Positions 25,095 through 31,808 of a stretch of DNA of 64,000 nucleotides are shown here, in pieces (within the stretch, counting starts at the first letter, position 1; each line of letters begins with the position of its first letter). The stretch is taken from positions 186,001 through 250,000 of the forward strand of contig SCNS01000005.1 in the NCBI GenBank assembly GCA_005503215.1. Reading direction: 5' to 3'. Origin of the DNA: Sphingomonadaceae bacterium 3R27C6. Lineage in GTDB: Bacteria > Pseudomonadota > Alphaproteobacteria > Sphingomonadales > Sphingomonadaceae. The notes below the pieces were generated by a model, which saw nothing but the letters and a program-made list of their open reading frames with translations, did no database searches and was not told where the DNA came from. The translations under genes and the position numbers were made by a program.

Positions 25095-26090
25095 TCATCG
25101 CCACGCCTGCCGCGCGCGCGAGGCGACGAGGTCGAGCGTCAGGATGACGAGGAAGATCGCGATCAGGATCGTGCCGACATGGCCATATTCGTACATGTCG
25201 AAGCGGCCCTTGAGCTCCTGCCCGATGCCGCCCGCGCCGACGAGGCCGATCACCGAACCCATGCGGACGTTGCGGTCGAAAGTGTAGAGCGTGCAGGCGA
25301 TATGCTGCGGCAGCACTTGCGGCAGGATCGCATTGCCCCAGATCGTCAGGCGCCCGCCACCCATCGCCGCGAGCGCCTGCTGCGGCCGCGCGTCGGCATC
25401 CTCGATATCGTCGGCATAGAATTTGCCGAGAAAACCCGCCGAATGCAGGCCGAGGGCCAAGACCCCGGCGATCGGGCCGAAGCCGAAGGCGATGACGAGG
25501 AAGAGCGCGGCGATCAGTTCGGGGATGGCGCGGAGGAAAGCCGAGGCGGCGCGCGACCCCGCGCGCAAGGCGGGGTGCGGCGTGACGTTGCGCGCGCCGA
25601 ACAACGCGAGCGGCAGCCCGATCAGCACCGCGATCACGCTGCCCCACAATGCGATCTCGAGCGTCTCGAGCATCTTGGCCGCGACATGGAAGGCATAGCC
25701 GAACGGTTCGACCAGCCACGCGGTGCGCACCATACGCTCTTCGCGGCGCAGCGTTTCGGGATTGAGTTCGGTGATGCGCGTTTCGATGGTTTCGACGCGC
25801 GCGAAGGGCGGCAGGCGATCGGGGTCGAACCCTTCGATGCGGCTGACCTCGCGCCGCGACGACAATTGGATAGGCACCAATTGCGCCAGCGTCGAGCCGA
25901 GCCCGTCGGCGACCTGCGACCGGTCGGCCATCCCCGCCTGCGCCAGCACCGCCTCGCCGCTGAGCGCGAGCATCCGGCCGATCTCGACGCGCTGCCCGGT
26001 GTACCAGAGGGTGAGCAGCGCCGCGGCGAGCAGCGCGATCGCGCGTGCGTTGAGCAGCGACGGGAAGCGCCAGGGCAGGGCGGCGTTCAT
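25095..26090 (-). CDS. phnE: phosphonate/phosphate-ester ABC transporter permease
   Basis: 331 aa. An N-terminal membrane helix (ALLAAALLTLWYTGQ) is followed by a roughly 110-residue periplasmic insert, then five or so helices. The permease-ATPase contact loop is near ADARPQQALAAMGGGRLTIW, and the GSVIGLVGAGGIGQEL block is typical of PhnE. It should form the channel with PhnC. Starts overlap: phnC stops inside the phnE ATG (26087-26090). Substrates of such systems include phosphonates, phosphite and phosphate esters. Confidence 0.9.
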   Translation of the reverse strand: MNAALPWRFPSLLNARAIALLAAALLTLWYTGQRVEIGRMLALSGEAVLAQAGMADRSQVADGLGSTLAQLVPIQLSSRREVSRIEGFDPDRLPPFARVETIETRITELNPETLRREERMVRTAWLVEPFGYAFHVAAKMLETLEIALWGSVIAVLIGLPLALFGARNVTPHPALRAGSRAASAFLRAIPELIAALFLVIAFGFGPIAGVLALGLHSAGFLGKFYADDIEDADARPQQALAAMGGGRLTIWGNAILPQVLPQHIACTLYTFDRNVRMGSVIGLVGAGGIGQELKGRFDMYEYGHVGTILIAIFLVILTLDLVASRARQAWR

Positions 26091-26812
26091 CGTCCCACAG
26101 CCCTGATACGGGGAACTGCCCGATTGCCGTCGAGCATCGCGGGGGTGCCGTCGAAGATCACGCGCCCGGCGTCGAGCATGATGATGCGATCGGCGAAGCG
26201 GCGCGCGAGCGCGGGCTGATGCAGGCTGCAGAGCAAAGTGGCGTCGAGGTTGCGGGCTTCGTCGCGGAGCAGCGCCAATGTTGCCTCGCCCGTCGCCGGG
26301 TCGAGGCTGGCAATCGGCTCGTCGGCGACAATGATCGCGGGACGATGAAGCAGCGCGCGCGCAACCGCGACGCGCTGTTGCTGTCCGCCCGAAAGACTGT
26401 CGGCGCGGCGCGTGAGCTGGGTTTCGTCGAGTCCGAAGCCGGCGAGCAAATGCGCGGCGCGCTCGCGGTCGGCGGGTGGGTAAAGGCCGGCGAGCGACCG
26501 CGCGATGCCGATATCGGCGACCGCCATGACGTTGCGGGCGACGCTGGCGCGGCCGCTCAGCGCGAAATCCTGCGGGATCAGGCCGATGCGGCGGCGCTGC
26601 GCGCGGCTGGCGGGCGCGCCGTCGTAGAGGATGCGTCCCGCGTTTGGCGCCACAAGCCCGGCGATCGCGCGGAGCAACGTCGATTTGCCCGCACCCGACG
26701 CGCCCAGCACGGCGCAGACTTGGCCCGCGGGAATGAAGAGCGTGACGTCCGCGAGCGCGTCGGCGGCGCCCGCGTGGCGGACGCGCAGGTCGGCGATACC
26801 GATGTCGATCAT
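26087..26812 (-). CDS. phnC: phosphonate-type ABC transporter ATP-binding protein
   Basis: 241 aa. Walker A GASGAGKST near residues 39-47, Q-loop in GLIPQDFALSG, ABC signature LSGGQQQR, Walker B AIIVADEPIASLD, and a switch His in CSLHQPAL. The closest subgroup by context and length is PhnC. It is coupled by ATGA overlaps to phnD upstream and phnE downstream. It would power uptake of the ligand captured by PhnD. Confidence 0.92.
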   Translation of the reverse strand: MIDIGIADLRVRHAGAADALADVTLFIPAGQVCAVLGASGAGKSTLLRAIAGLVAPNAGRILYDGAPASRAQRRRIGLIPQDFALSGRASVARNVMAVADIGIARSLAGLYPPADRERAAHLLAGFGLDETQLTRRADSLSGGQQQRVAVARALLHRPAIIVADEPIASLDPATGEATLALLRDEARNLDATLLCSLHQPALARRFADRIIMLDAGRVIFDGTPAMLDGNRAVPRIRAVGR

Positions 26813-27756
26813 CGCGCCCGCCTTTCGGCCGCCTTGCGCAGCATCTCGTCCTTCAGCGCCGGAGTGACCTCTGCCATCTTGCGCGCGGCGGGGTCGAAAT
26901 GCCCGGCGGGAACATGCCCGACATAGCCGTCGACGCGCGCGCCGCCATAGCCGCGGATCATTTCGGGCGTGATGCCCGCGGTGCGATCGACCCTCTCAAA
27001 CGCGCCGCGCAGCCGGGCGCGCAGCGCGGGATCGAGGCGCCTATTCGCGATCAGCGGCGGATAGGGAATCGGCTCGCTGCGCGCGACCACGCGAAGGTCG
27101 CGCGCGCCGGGCACATTGGCGCGGACCGCCTTGTCATAGCTGTCGAACGAGAGCGCGGCGGCGTCGACCTCGCCGTTGATCAGCGCGGCGAGGCTGTTGG
27201 CGTGGGTGCCTGTCATGCGCACCGCCGACAGGTCGCGGACCGGATCGATCCCGGCGTCGAGGAACATCGCGACGGGGAAGATGAAGGCCGAGGTCGAATT
27301 GACGTCGCCAAACGCGACGCGCCGGCCGCGAAGGTCGGCGATCGACCGGACCGGCGAGTCGGCACGGACGAAGAGCCCCGAATAATAGACCGAGCGGCCC
27401 GACTTGACCGCGACCGCGAGCAGTTCGGCGCAGCCGCGCTTTTGCGCCTGCAGATAGGTGACCGATCCGACAAAGGCGATATCGGCGGCATTGTTGCACA
27501 TCGCCTCAACGACCCCGCCATAGGATTGCGCGACCTTGAGGTCGAAGCTGAGGCCGGTGTTGCGCGCGACCGCGTCGAAGATCGGCCGATAATCGGCAAG
27601 CGTGCCGCTCTCGGTCCCGCCGTCGGCGGGGATCAGCAGCACGCGGAGCGGCGGCTGGGCTGAACGCGACGACGCCGATCGCGGCGACAGGGCCAGCCAG
27701 GCCGCGCCGGCGACGCATAGCGCCGCCAGCACGCCCGCAATCATCCACCGCCGCAT
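26809..27756 (-). CDS. phnD: phosphate/phosphite/phosphonate ABC substrate-binding protein
   Basis: 315 aa. The N-terminal hydrophobic segment (MIAGVLAALCVAGAAWLAL) is a signal or anchor, so it is periplasmic. PhnD-family marks are RVLLIPADGG, ADYRPIFDAVARNTG, DIAFVGSVTYLQA and FGDVNSTSAF, followed by the second lobe LINGEVDAAALSFDSYDKAV. The ATG at 27756 has GGAG seven bases upstream; the frame opens six bases earlier with TTG. First transporter gene after the TonB receptor, 87 bases downstream of it. The ligand is probably a phosphate ester or phosphonate. Confidence 0.9.
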   Translation of the reverse strand: MRRWMIAGVLAALCVAGAAWLALSPRSASSRSAQPPLRVLLIPADGGTESGTLADYRPIFDAVARNTGLSFDLKVAQSYGGVVEAMCNNAADIAFVGSVTYLQAQKRGCAELLAVAVKSGRSVYYSGLFVRADSPVRSIADLRGRRVAFGDVNSTSAFIFPVAMFLDAGIDPVRDLSAVRMTGTHANSLAALINGEVDAAALSFDSYDKAVRANVPGARDLRVVARSEPIPYPPLIANRRLDPALRARLRGAFERVDRTAGITPEMIRGYGGARVDGYVGHVPAGHFDPAARKMAEVTPALKDEMLRKAAERRAR

Positions 27757-27843
27757 ACACAATCTCCGTCGACCCGAAAAACGAGCGGCGATTACGACGG
27801 GGCTGTGACAGCGGCATGAACCGGACTCTCCGAACCGGCCCGA

Positions 27844-30027
27844 TCAGAACTGGGTCGAGAAGGAGACATAGACCGCCCGCGGCTTGCCCTCGAATTCATA
27901 GCCATAGAAATATTCGGGGCTGTTGAGCGCAATCTCACCGCGAATGAACGCCGAGCTGTAACGCATGTTGCCGTAGCCATAGCGTTCGGCATATTTCTGG
28001 TCGAAGATGTTGACGACGCGCAGCTGGATCTGGTGCTGGCGCTCATCCCCCAGACGATAACCGATCGATCCGTTGAGCAGGAAATAATTGCCGAAATTGT
28101 GGCGCAGCGAGCTGTTGACGCCGCCCGTCGCATATTCGGGACCCTGATAGCGCGGGAAGAGCGTGACCGAAAAGCGGTCGTCGGGGCTGGTCCAGCGGAC
28201 GTTGCCGCCGATCATATATTCGGGGGTCTCGTTGATCTGCAGCTTGCTGCCGTCGAGGCGCGCCTTCTGCTTGGTGTAGTTGACGTTGAACGAAAAGCCC
28301 TTGCCGACGCGGACGTCGAGTTCGGCGGTGAGCCCACGGATTTCGGTGATGCGGTCGTTGTTGAAATAGGTGTTGGGGGTGAGCCCCGAGGTGGTCTGGA
28401 TGCGGTTGGTGACGTCGGTGCGGAACGCCCCGACCTCGGCATTCACCTCGACATTGCCGAAGCTCTGCGAAAAGCCGATGCCGCCGTTATAGGTTTCGGT
28501 TTCTTCGGTCTTGAGGTCGGGGTTGCCGACCAGCGTCGGGCTTTGGGCGAACAATTCATTGGTGCGCGGCAGGCTGTACGATGTGCCGCCGTTGCCGCGG
28601 ATATAGAAAGCACCGATCTGCTGGCGGAAGCCGAACTTCCAGATCGTGCGCGACCCGAAGCTGTCGGCGAAATCGGTGCGCAGCGCGAGCGACAGCTTGG
28701 TGTCGGGGCTGAACGGGATCACCGGGCGGAAATCGGCATAGACGCCGGTGATCGTGTTCGCCTTGTTCGAGATCGGGAAGACCGGGTCCGAGTCATTCTT
28801 GTACGACACGACCTGCACGCCCGCGACGACTTCGACGATGCCCTGGAGCGACAGCGTGTTGCGGAGGTTGAGCCCCATTTCGCGGAAACCGCCAACCTTT
28901 GAATCCTTGCCGAAGCCCTTGTTGGGGAAGGGGACCGACTTGCCCGTCGCATCGCCGAAGCGGATCAGCTTGCCCGTCGTCGGGTCGGTACAGCCCGCGG
29001 GGGTCTTGCAGATTTCGGCGAAGGTCTCGGTGTTGTTGAGCCGCGGGTTGCTCCAGTAGCCTGCGATCTCGGTATAGAAATTCTCCGACCAGCGGCGGTC
29101 GAGCGAGAAATCGACGATCGGATAGCGGACGCGGTTCGGCGAAAAGGTTTCGGCGTCGGGGAAGGGGTCGTGGAACTCGATCTGCGTATATTGGCCGTTG
29201 ATGCGGAGCTCGCTCTTGTCGTCGACCTTCCACAGATATTTGACGCCGATATTGCTGCGGTTGAGCGGATAATCCTGGATGCCGCCGGCCTTGGCGACAT
29301 TGTCGACATAGGATTCGGGGGCGAAGATGCGCGGGCCGTCGGTCTGGATGCTGCCGCCATAGACCATCAGGCTGTGACGTCCCTCGGGATCGATCGGGAA
29401 GCGGGCGTTGCCCCAGATTTCGCGCGTGTTGAACGCGCCATATTGCGCGCCGAGCTCGAACTTGCTCGTGCCGTCGGGGCGCTTGGTGACGAGGCTGATC
29501 ACGCCGATGCCGCCGTTGCTGCCGAAAAAGAGGCTGTTGCCGCCGCGGAACACCTCGGCGCGCTCGATCATATGCGGGTCGATCGTCGTCGATCCCCAGA
29601 TATCCTCGAGTGCGGGGCCGCGATCGTAGAGCGGTACGCCGTCGAGCACGACGAGCGTGTCGCGGTCGCTGCCGCCGTCGAGGCGGATCGTATATTCGCC
29701 CTCGTCAGGCGAATAGCCGATGTTCGCGCCCTTGATCAGGAACTGCGCGATTTCGGCGAAGTTGGTGGCGCCCGTTGCGGCGATTTCTTCGGAGGTCACG
29801 ATCTGTACGGCGTTGCCATATTCGACCGCCGCGGCGGCGAGCGGTGTCGCCTCGACGGTTGCGGTGCCGTTGACGATGATCTCGTCGCCCGCGTCCGAAC
29901 CGGCATCGGCGCTGTCGGCGGTCGCCTCATCGACGGCGGCGAAGGCGACCGACGGCAGCGCGCTCGCCGACAGCATCAGGCCAAAAACCATGGCCGCACG
30001 AAATTTGGAAACCTTGTGCACAATCAT
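27844..30027 (-). CDS. TonB-dependent receptor of the phosphorus operon
   Basis: 727-aa outer-membrane receptor. A signal peptide ends near AVAFA-type residues 25-30. The plug domain starts with a TonB-box-like DEIIVNGTATV, then VQIVTSEEIAATGATNFAEI, VVLDGVPLYDRG and IERAEVFRGGNSLFFGSNGGIGVISLVTKR. The beta-barrel follows and ends in the terminal aromatic SFSTQF. It is first in the operon with phnD, phnC, phnE and the phospholipase, so the likely cargo is a phosphorus compound too large for porins, not iron. A candidate Pho box lies about 110 bases upstream. The ligand is inferred only from context. Confidence 0.9.
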   Translation of the reverse strand: MIVHKVSKFRAAMVFGLMLSASALPSVAFAAVDEATADSADAGSDAGDEIIVNGTATVEATPLAAAAVEYGNAVQIVTSEEIAATGATNFAEIAQFLIKGANIGYSPDEGEYTIRLDGGSDRDTLVVLDGVPLYDRGPALEDIWGSTTIDPHMIERAEVFRGGNSLFFGSNGGIGVISLVTKRPDGTSKFELGAQYGAFNTREIWGNARFPIDPEGRHSLMVYGGSIQTDGPRIFAPESYVDNVAKAGGIQDYPLNRSNIGVKYLWKVDDKSELRINGQYTQIEFHDPFPDAETFSPNRVRYPIVDFSLDRRWSENFYTEIAGYWSNPRLNNTETFAEICKTPAGCTDPTTGKLIRFGDATGKSVPFPNKGFGKDSKVGGFREMGLNLRNTLSLQGIVEVVAGVQVVSYKNDSDPVFPISNKANTITGVYADFRPVIPFSPDTKLSLALRTDFADSFGSRTIWKFGFRQQIGAFYIRGNGGTSYSLPRTNELFAQSPTLVGNPDLKTEETETYNGGIGFSQSFGNVEVNAEVGAFRTDVTNRIQTTSGLTPNTYFNNDRITEIRGLTAELDVRVGKGFSFNVNYTKQKARLDGSKLQINETPEYMIGGNVRWTSPDDRFSVTLFPRYQGPEYATGGVNSSLRHNFGNYFLLNGSIGYRLGDERQHQIQLRVVNIFDQKYAERYGYGNMRYSSAFIRGEIALNSPEYFYGYEFEGKPRAVYVSFSTQF

Positions 30028-30133
30028 GCCCCTTTTGAAGAATCGCGATCACATTCGGTGGGGCAGGGGTGGCCGTGTTCACGACTCGATGCTGCGCCGC
30101 ACCAATGTGCGAGGCATCCGCTAGGGGCGGCGT

Positions 30134-30151
30134 GTGACAGTTGAATGAAAT
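30134..30151 (-). promoter_or_regulatory. candidate Pho box upstream of the phosphorus operon
   Basis: On the minus strand, ATTTCAT-TCAA-CTGTCAC. The second half matches the PhoB repeat CTGTCA(C/T) fully and the first matches CTGTCAT in five of seven positions, with the correct four-base spacer. It lies 107 bases from the receptor start and between two divergent genes. The gene content (phn transporter, phospholipase C) supports PhoB control. Not tested. Confidence 0.55.
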
Positions 30152-30272
30152 TGGCTCAATTTTATATTTATATAAAAATGAGCAAATTGCACTTTCAGAT
30201 CGCTGCGATCTCGGCTAACCTTCTCTGTCCAGCGGGGGCGGACATTCGGATTCTGACGGAGAATTGCGTAAA

Positions 30273-31166
30273 ATGAATGACACGGGCGGGGCGCCGAAAG
30301 CGGCGGGGGACGATCGGGCGCCGATCGAAAATGCGCTCGAACGAATGAGAATGGCTCATAGCACTATGGCGCGCGGCGCGCGGCGCATCGCCGACCATAT
30401 CCTGGCGCAGCCCGAAGAGATCGTCCGCATGTCGATCACCGAACTTGCCGAAGCGGTCGGGGTGAGCGAGGGCAGCGTCGTCAATTTCTGCCGCGGCATC
30501 GGCCTGTCGGGCTTCCAGCATCTGAAGCTCAGCCTCGCGCGCGAGGTCGTCCAGCCGGTGCAGTTCATCCACGAGGATGTCGGGCGCGACGACGATATGG
30601 ACACGATCTGCCGCAAGGTCTTTCATTCGGGAATCCAGGCGCTGCGCGACTCGCTCTCGGTGCTCGATCCGCAGGCGCTTTCGCGTGCGGTGGGTGCGAT
30701 CCGGACGGCGAAGCGCGTCGAGATTTACGGCATCGGCTCGTCGGCGCCGATCGCCGAGGACACGCATTACCGGATGCTGCGCATCGGGCTCGACGCGCGC
30801 GTGGTCACCGACAGCCATATCCAGGCGATCAGCGCCTCGCGCTGCGATCCCGACGTGGCGGTGCTGACGATTTCGCACAGCGGCGCGACGCATGAGACCG
30901 TTGCCGCGACGCGGCTGGCGAAAGAGGCGGGCGCGCGCACGATCGTCATCACCAATTTCGCGCGCTCGCCGATCCAGGCCTATGCCGATGTCGTGCTCTT
31001 CACCATGGCGCGCGAAACGCGCTTTCGCACCGAGGCGATGACGAGCCGGATCGCGCAGCTTTGCGTCGTCGACGCGCTGATCGCGGCGCTCGCGCTCGGC
31101 GATTATGATCATTCGATCGACACGCTGCGCCAGACCTTCGAGGTGCTCTCGATCAAGCGCTTCTGA
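30273..31166 (+). CDS. MurR/RpiR family transcriptional regulator
   Basis: 297 aa. An N-terminal helix-turn-helix domain (ARRIADHILAQPEEIVRMSITELAEAVGVSEGSVVNFCRGIG, given here as the region about residues 33-75) is followed by a SIS sugar-phosphate-binding domain with EIYGIGSSAPIAEDTHYR and TISHSGATHETV. RpiR proteins sense sugar phosphates or related phosphate-bearing ligands. ATG at 30273 chosen; a TTG at 30264 sits nearer the GGAG site and is also possible. It is divergent from the phosphorus operon and upstream of the sulfur operon, so it could regulate either. It ends in a strong terminator. Confidence 0.9.
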   Translation: MNDTGGAPKAAGDDRAPIENALERMRMAHSTMARGARRIADHILAQPEEIVRMSITELAEAVGVSEGSVVNFCRGIGLSGFQHLKLSLAREVVQPVQFIHEDVGRDDDMDTICRKVFHSGIQALRDSLSVLDPQALSRAVGAIRTAKRVEIYGIGSSAPIAEDTHYRMLRIGLDARVVTDSHIQAISASRCDPDVAVLTISHSGATHETVAATRLAKEAGARTIVITNFARSPIQAYADVVLFTMARETRFRTEAMTSRIAQLCVVDALIAALALGDYDHSIDTLRQTFEVLSIKRF

Positions 31167-31198
31167 CCGGCGGGCGCGATCAACTCGCGGAATTCATC

Positions 31199-31240
31199 AT
31201 CGGCGGATAAGCCTCGGCTTGTCCGCCGATAGATTTTCTT
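31199..31240 (+). terminator. rho-independent terminator after the RpiR gene
   Basis: ATCGGCGGA pairs with TCCGCCGAT, and the stem continues through a T-G wobble into AAGCC/GGCTT with a two-base loop: about 15 pairs in all (31199-31230). AGATTTTCTT follows. It lies 33 bases after the RpiR stop, as expected, and separates the regulator from the sulfur operon. Confidence 0.85.
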
Positions 31241-31264
31241 CGTCGCAAAAAGCGGCCTCCGCCG

Positions 31265-31293
31265 TTGACGAATCTAAAATCAATCGATTAAGT
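31265..31293 (+). promoter_or_regulatory. candidate sigma70-type promoter of the organosulfur operon
   Basis: TTGACG (31265-31270), a 17-base spacer and TTAAGT (31288-31293), in an AT-rich patch directly after the terminator. The -10 box is weak. A second TTGACA begins at 31293. An inverted repeat GTCATTCG/CGAATGAC follows at 31301-31329, and could be an operator or the first leader hairpin. Confidence 0.35.
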
Positions 31294-31300
31294 TGACATT

Positions 31301-31329
31301 GTCATTCGGGCCTGGTCGAGACGAATGAC
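31301..31329. repeat. 8-bp inverted repeat at the start of the sulfur-operon leader
   Basis: GTCATTCG (31301-31308) and CGAATGAC (31322-31329) are perfect reverse complements separated by 13 bases. Close to the presumed transcription start, so either a protein-binding site or an RNA hairpin at the 5' end of the leader. Confidence 0.6.
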
Positions 31330-31454
31330 GGGCTCTCCCCTCGACCCGCGGCTTTTGACCGGGAAGCAGCTTGCTCCGCGTTACCAACGGCTAAAGCGCG
31401 TGATGCTCGGGCGACAGCGCCAGGCATTGCGTTCCCCCCAGAAGGGGTATTGCG

Positions 31455-31481
31455 ATGCGTATGTGTAGCACCATTAACTAG
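31455..31481 (+). CDS. 8-codon leader peptide MRMCSTIN (candidate cysteine attenuator)
   Basis: ATG at 31455 with AGGGG seven bases upstream; the fourth codon is TGT (Cys) and TAG ends the peptide. The ribosome site lies in one arm of a CCCC-AGAA-GGGG hairpin (31436-31447). A seven-bp hairpin, CCGCGTG-ACA-CACGCGG, begins eight bases after the stop (31489-31505). A Cys codon in a leader before sulfur-acquisition genes suggests that ribosome stalling on low Cys-tRNA, or a related process, controls the operon. The ORF is so short that chance cannot be excluded. Confidence 0.4.
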   Translation: MRMCSTIN

Positions 31482-31488
31482 ATCATCG

Positions 31489-31505
31489 CCGCGTGACACA
31501 CGCGG
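31489..31505 (+). promoter_or_regulatory. leader hairpin downstream of the MRMCSTIN peptide
   Basis: Perfect seven-bp stem CCGCGTG/CACGCGG with an ACA loop, eight bases after the leader-peptide stop. A ribosome stalled within the peptide would cover or release this element, which is the usual geometry of attenuation. More GC-rich, partly complementary segments follow up to 31625. No T tract was found, so a Rho-dependent or translational mechanism would be needed. Confidence 0.45.
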
Positions 31506-31628
31506 GGTAGCGGACCGACCGCGCCCCGTTTCGCCGCGCGGCCTTCCAACATCTCCGGCCGTGCCTCCTCTCGCGAGACGCCCGCGGCCTGACGTCCGGC
31601 ACCCGAGCGCCGGGCGCGGGGAAAAATC

Positions 31629-31808
31629 ATGCCTTTGTTGACCCAATCCGACCTGTCGGATCTGGCTCGCTATCCTGCGTCCCTGCGCAGCGCCGCTCGC
31701 GCGCTGTGGGGGGCGGAGCTGGCGGCTGCCCGATCCGGCGCGGCGCACCGCGCCACCATCCATCACATCAAAAAGGGGGCGGGATCACCGCCCGGGGACC
31801 ATATCTAA
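31629..31808 (+). CDS. 59-aa small ORF coupled to the sulfur-operon TonB receptor
   Basis: ATG at 31629 with GGGGAA six bases upstream; its TAA (31806-31808) overlaps the receptor ATG as TAATG, a standard coupling arrangement. The product (begins MPLLTQSDLSDLARYPASLR, ends GSPPGDHI) is Ala/Arg-rich and amphipathic with no signal peptide. Family not recognised. The receptor has no other clear ribosome site, so translation of this ORF may be needed to start it. Confidence 0.55.
   Translation: MPLLTQSDLSDLARYPASLRSAARALWGAELAAARSGAAHRATIHHIKKGAGSPPGDHI

Noticed and set aside
31301..31628. Known SAM-type riboswitch in the sulfur-operon leader
   Set aside because: Hairpins are present but I could not match the conserved core of SAM-II or other SAM/SAH classes; described as an unassigned structured leader.
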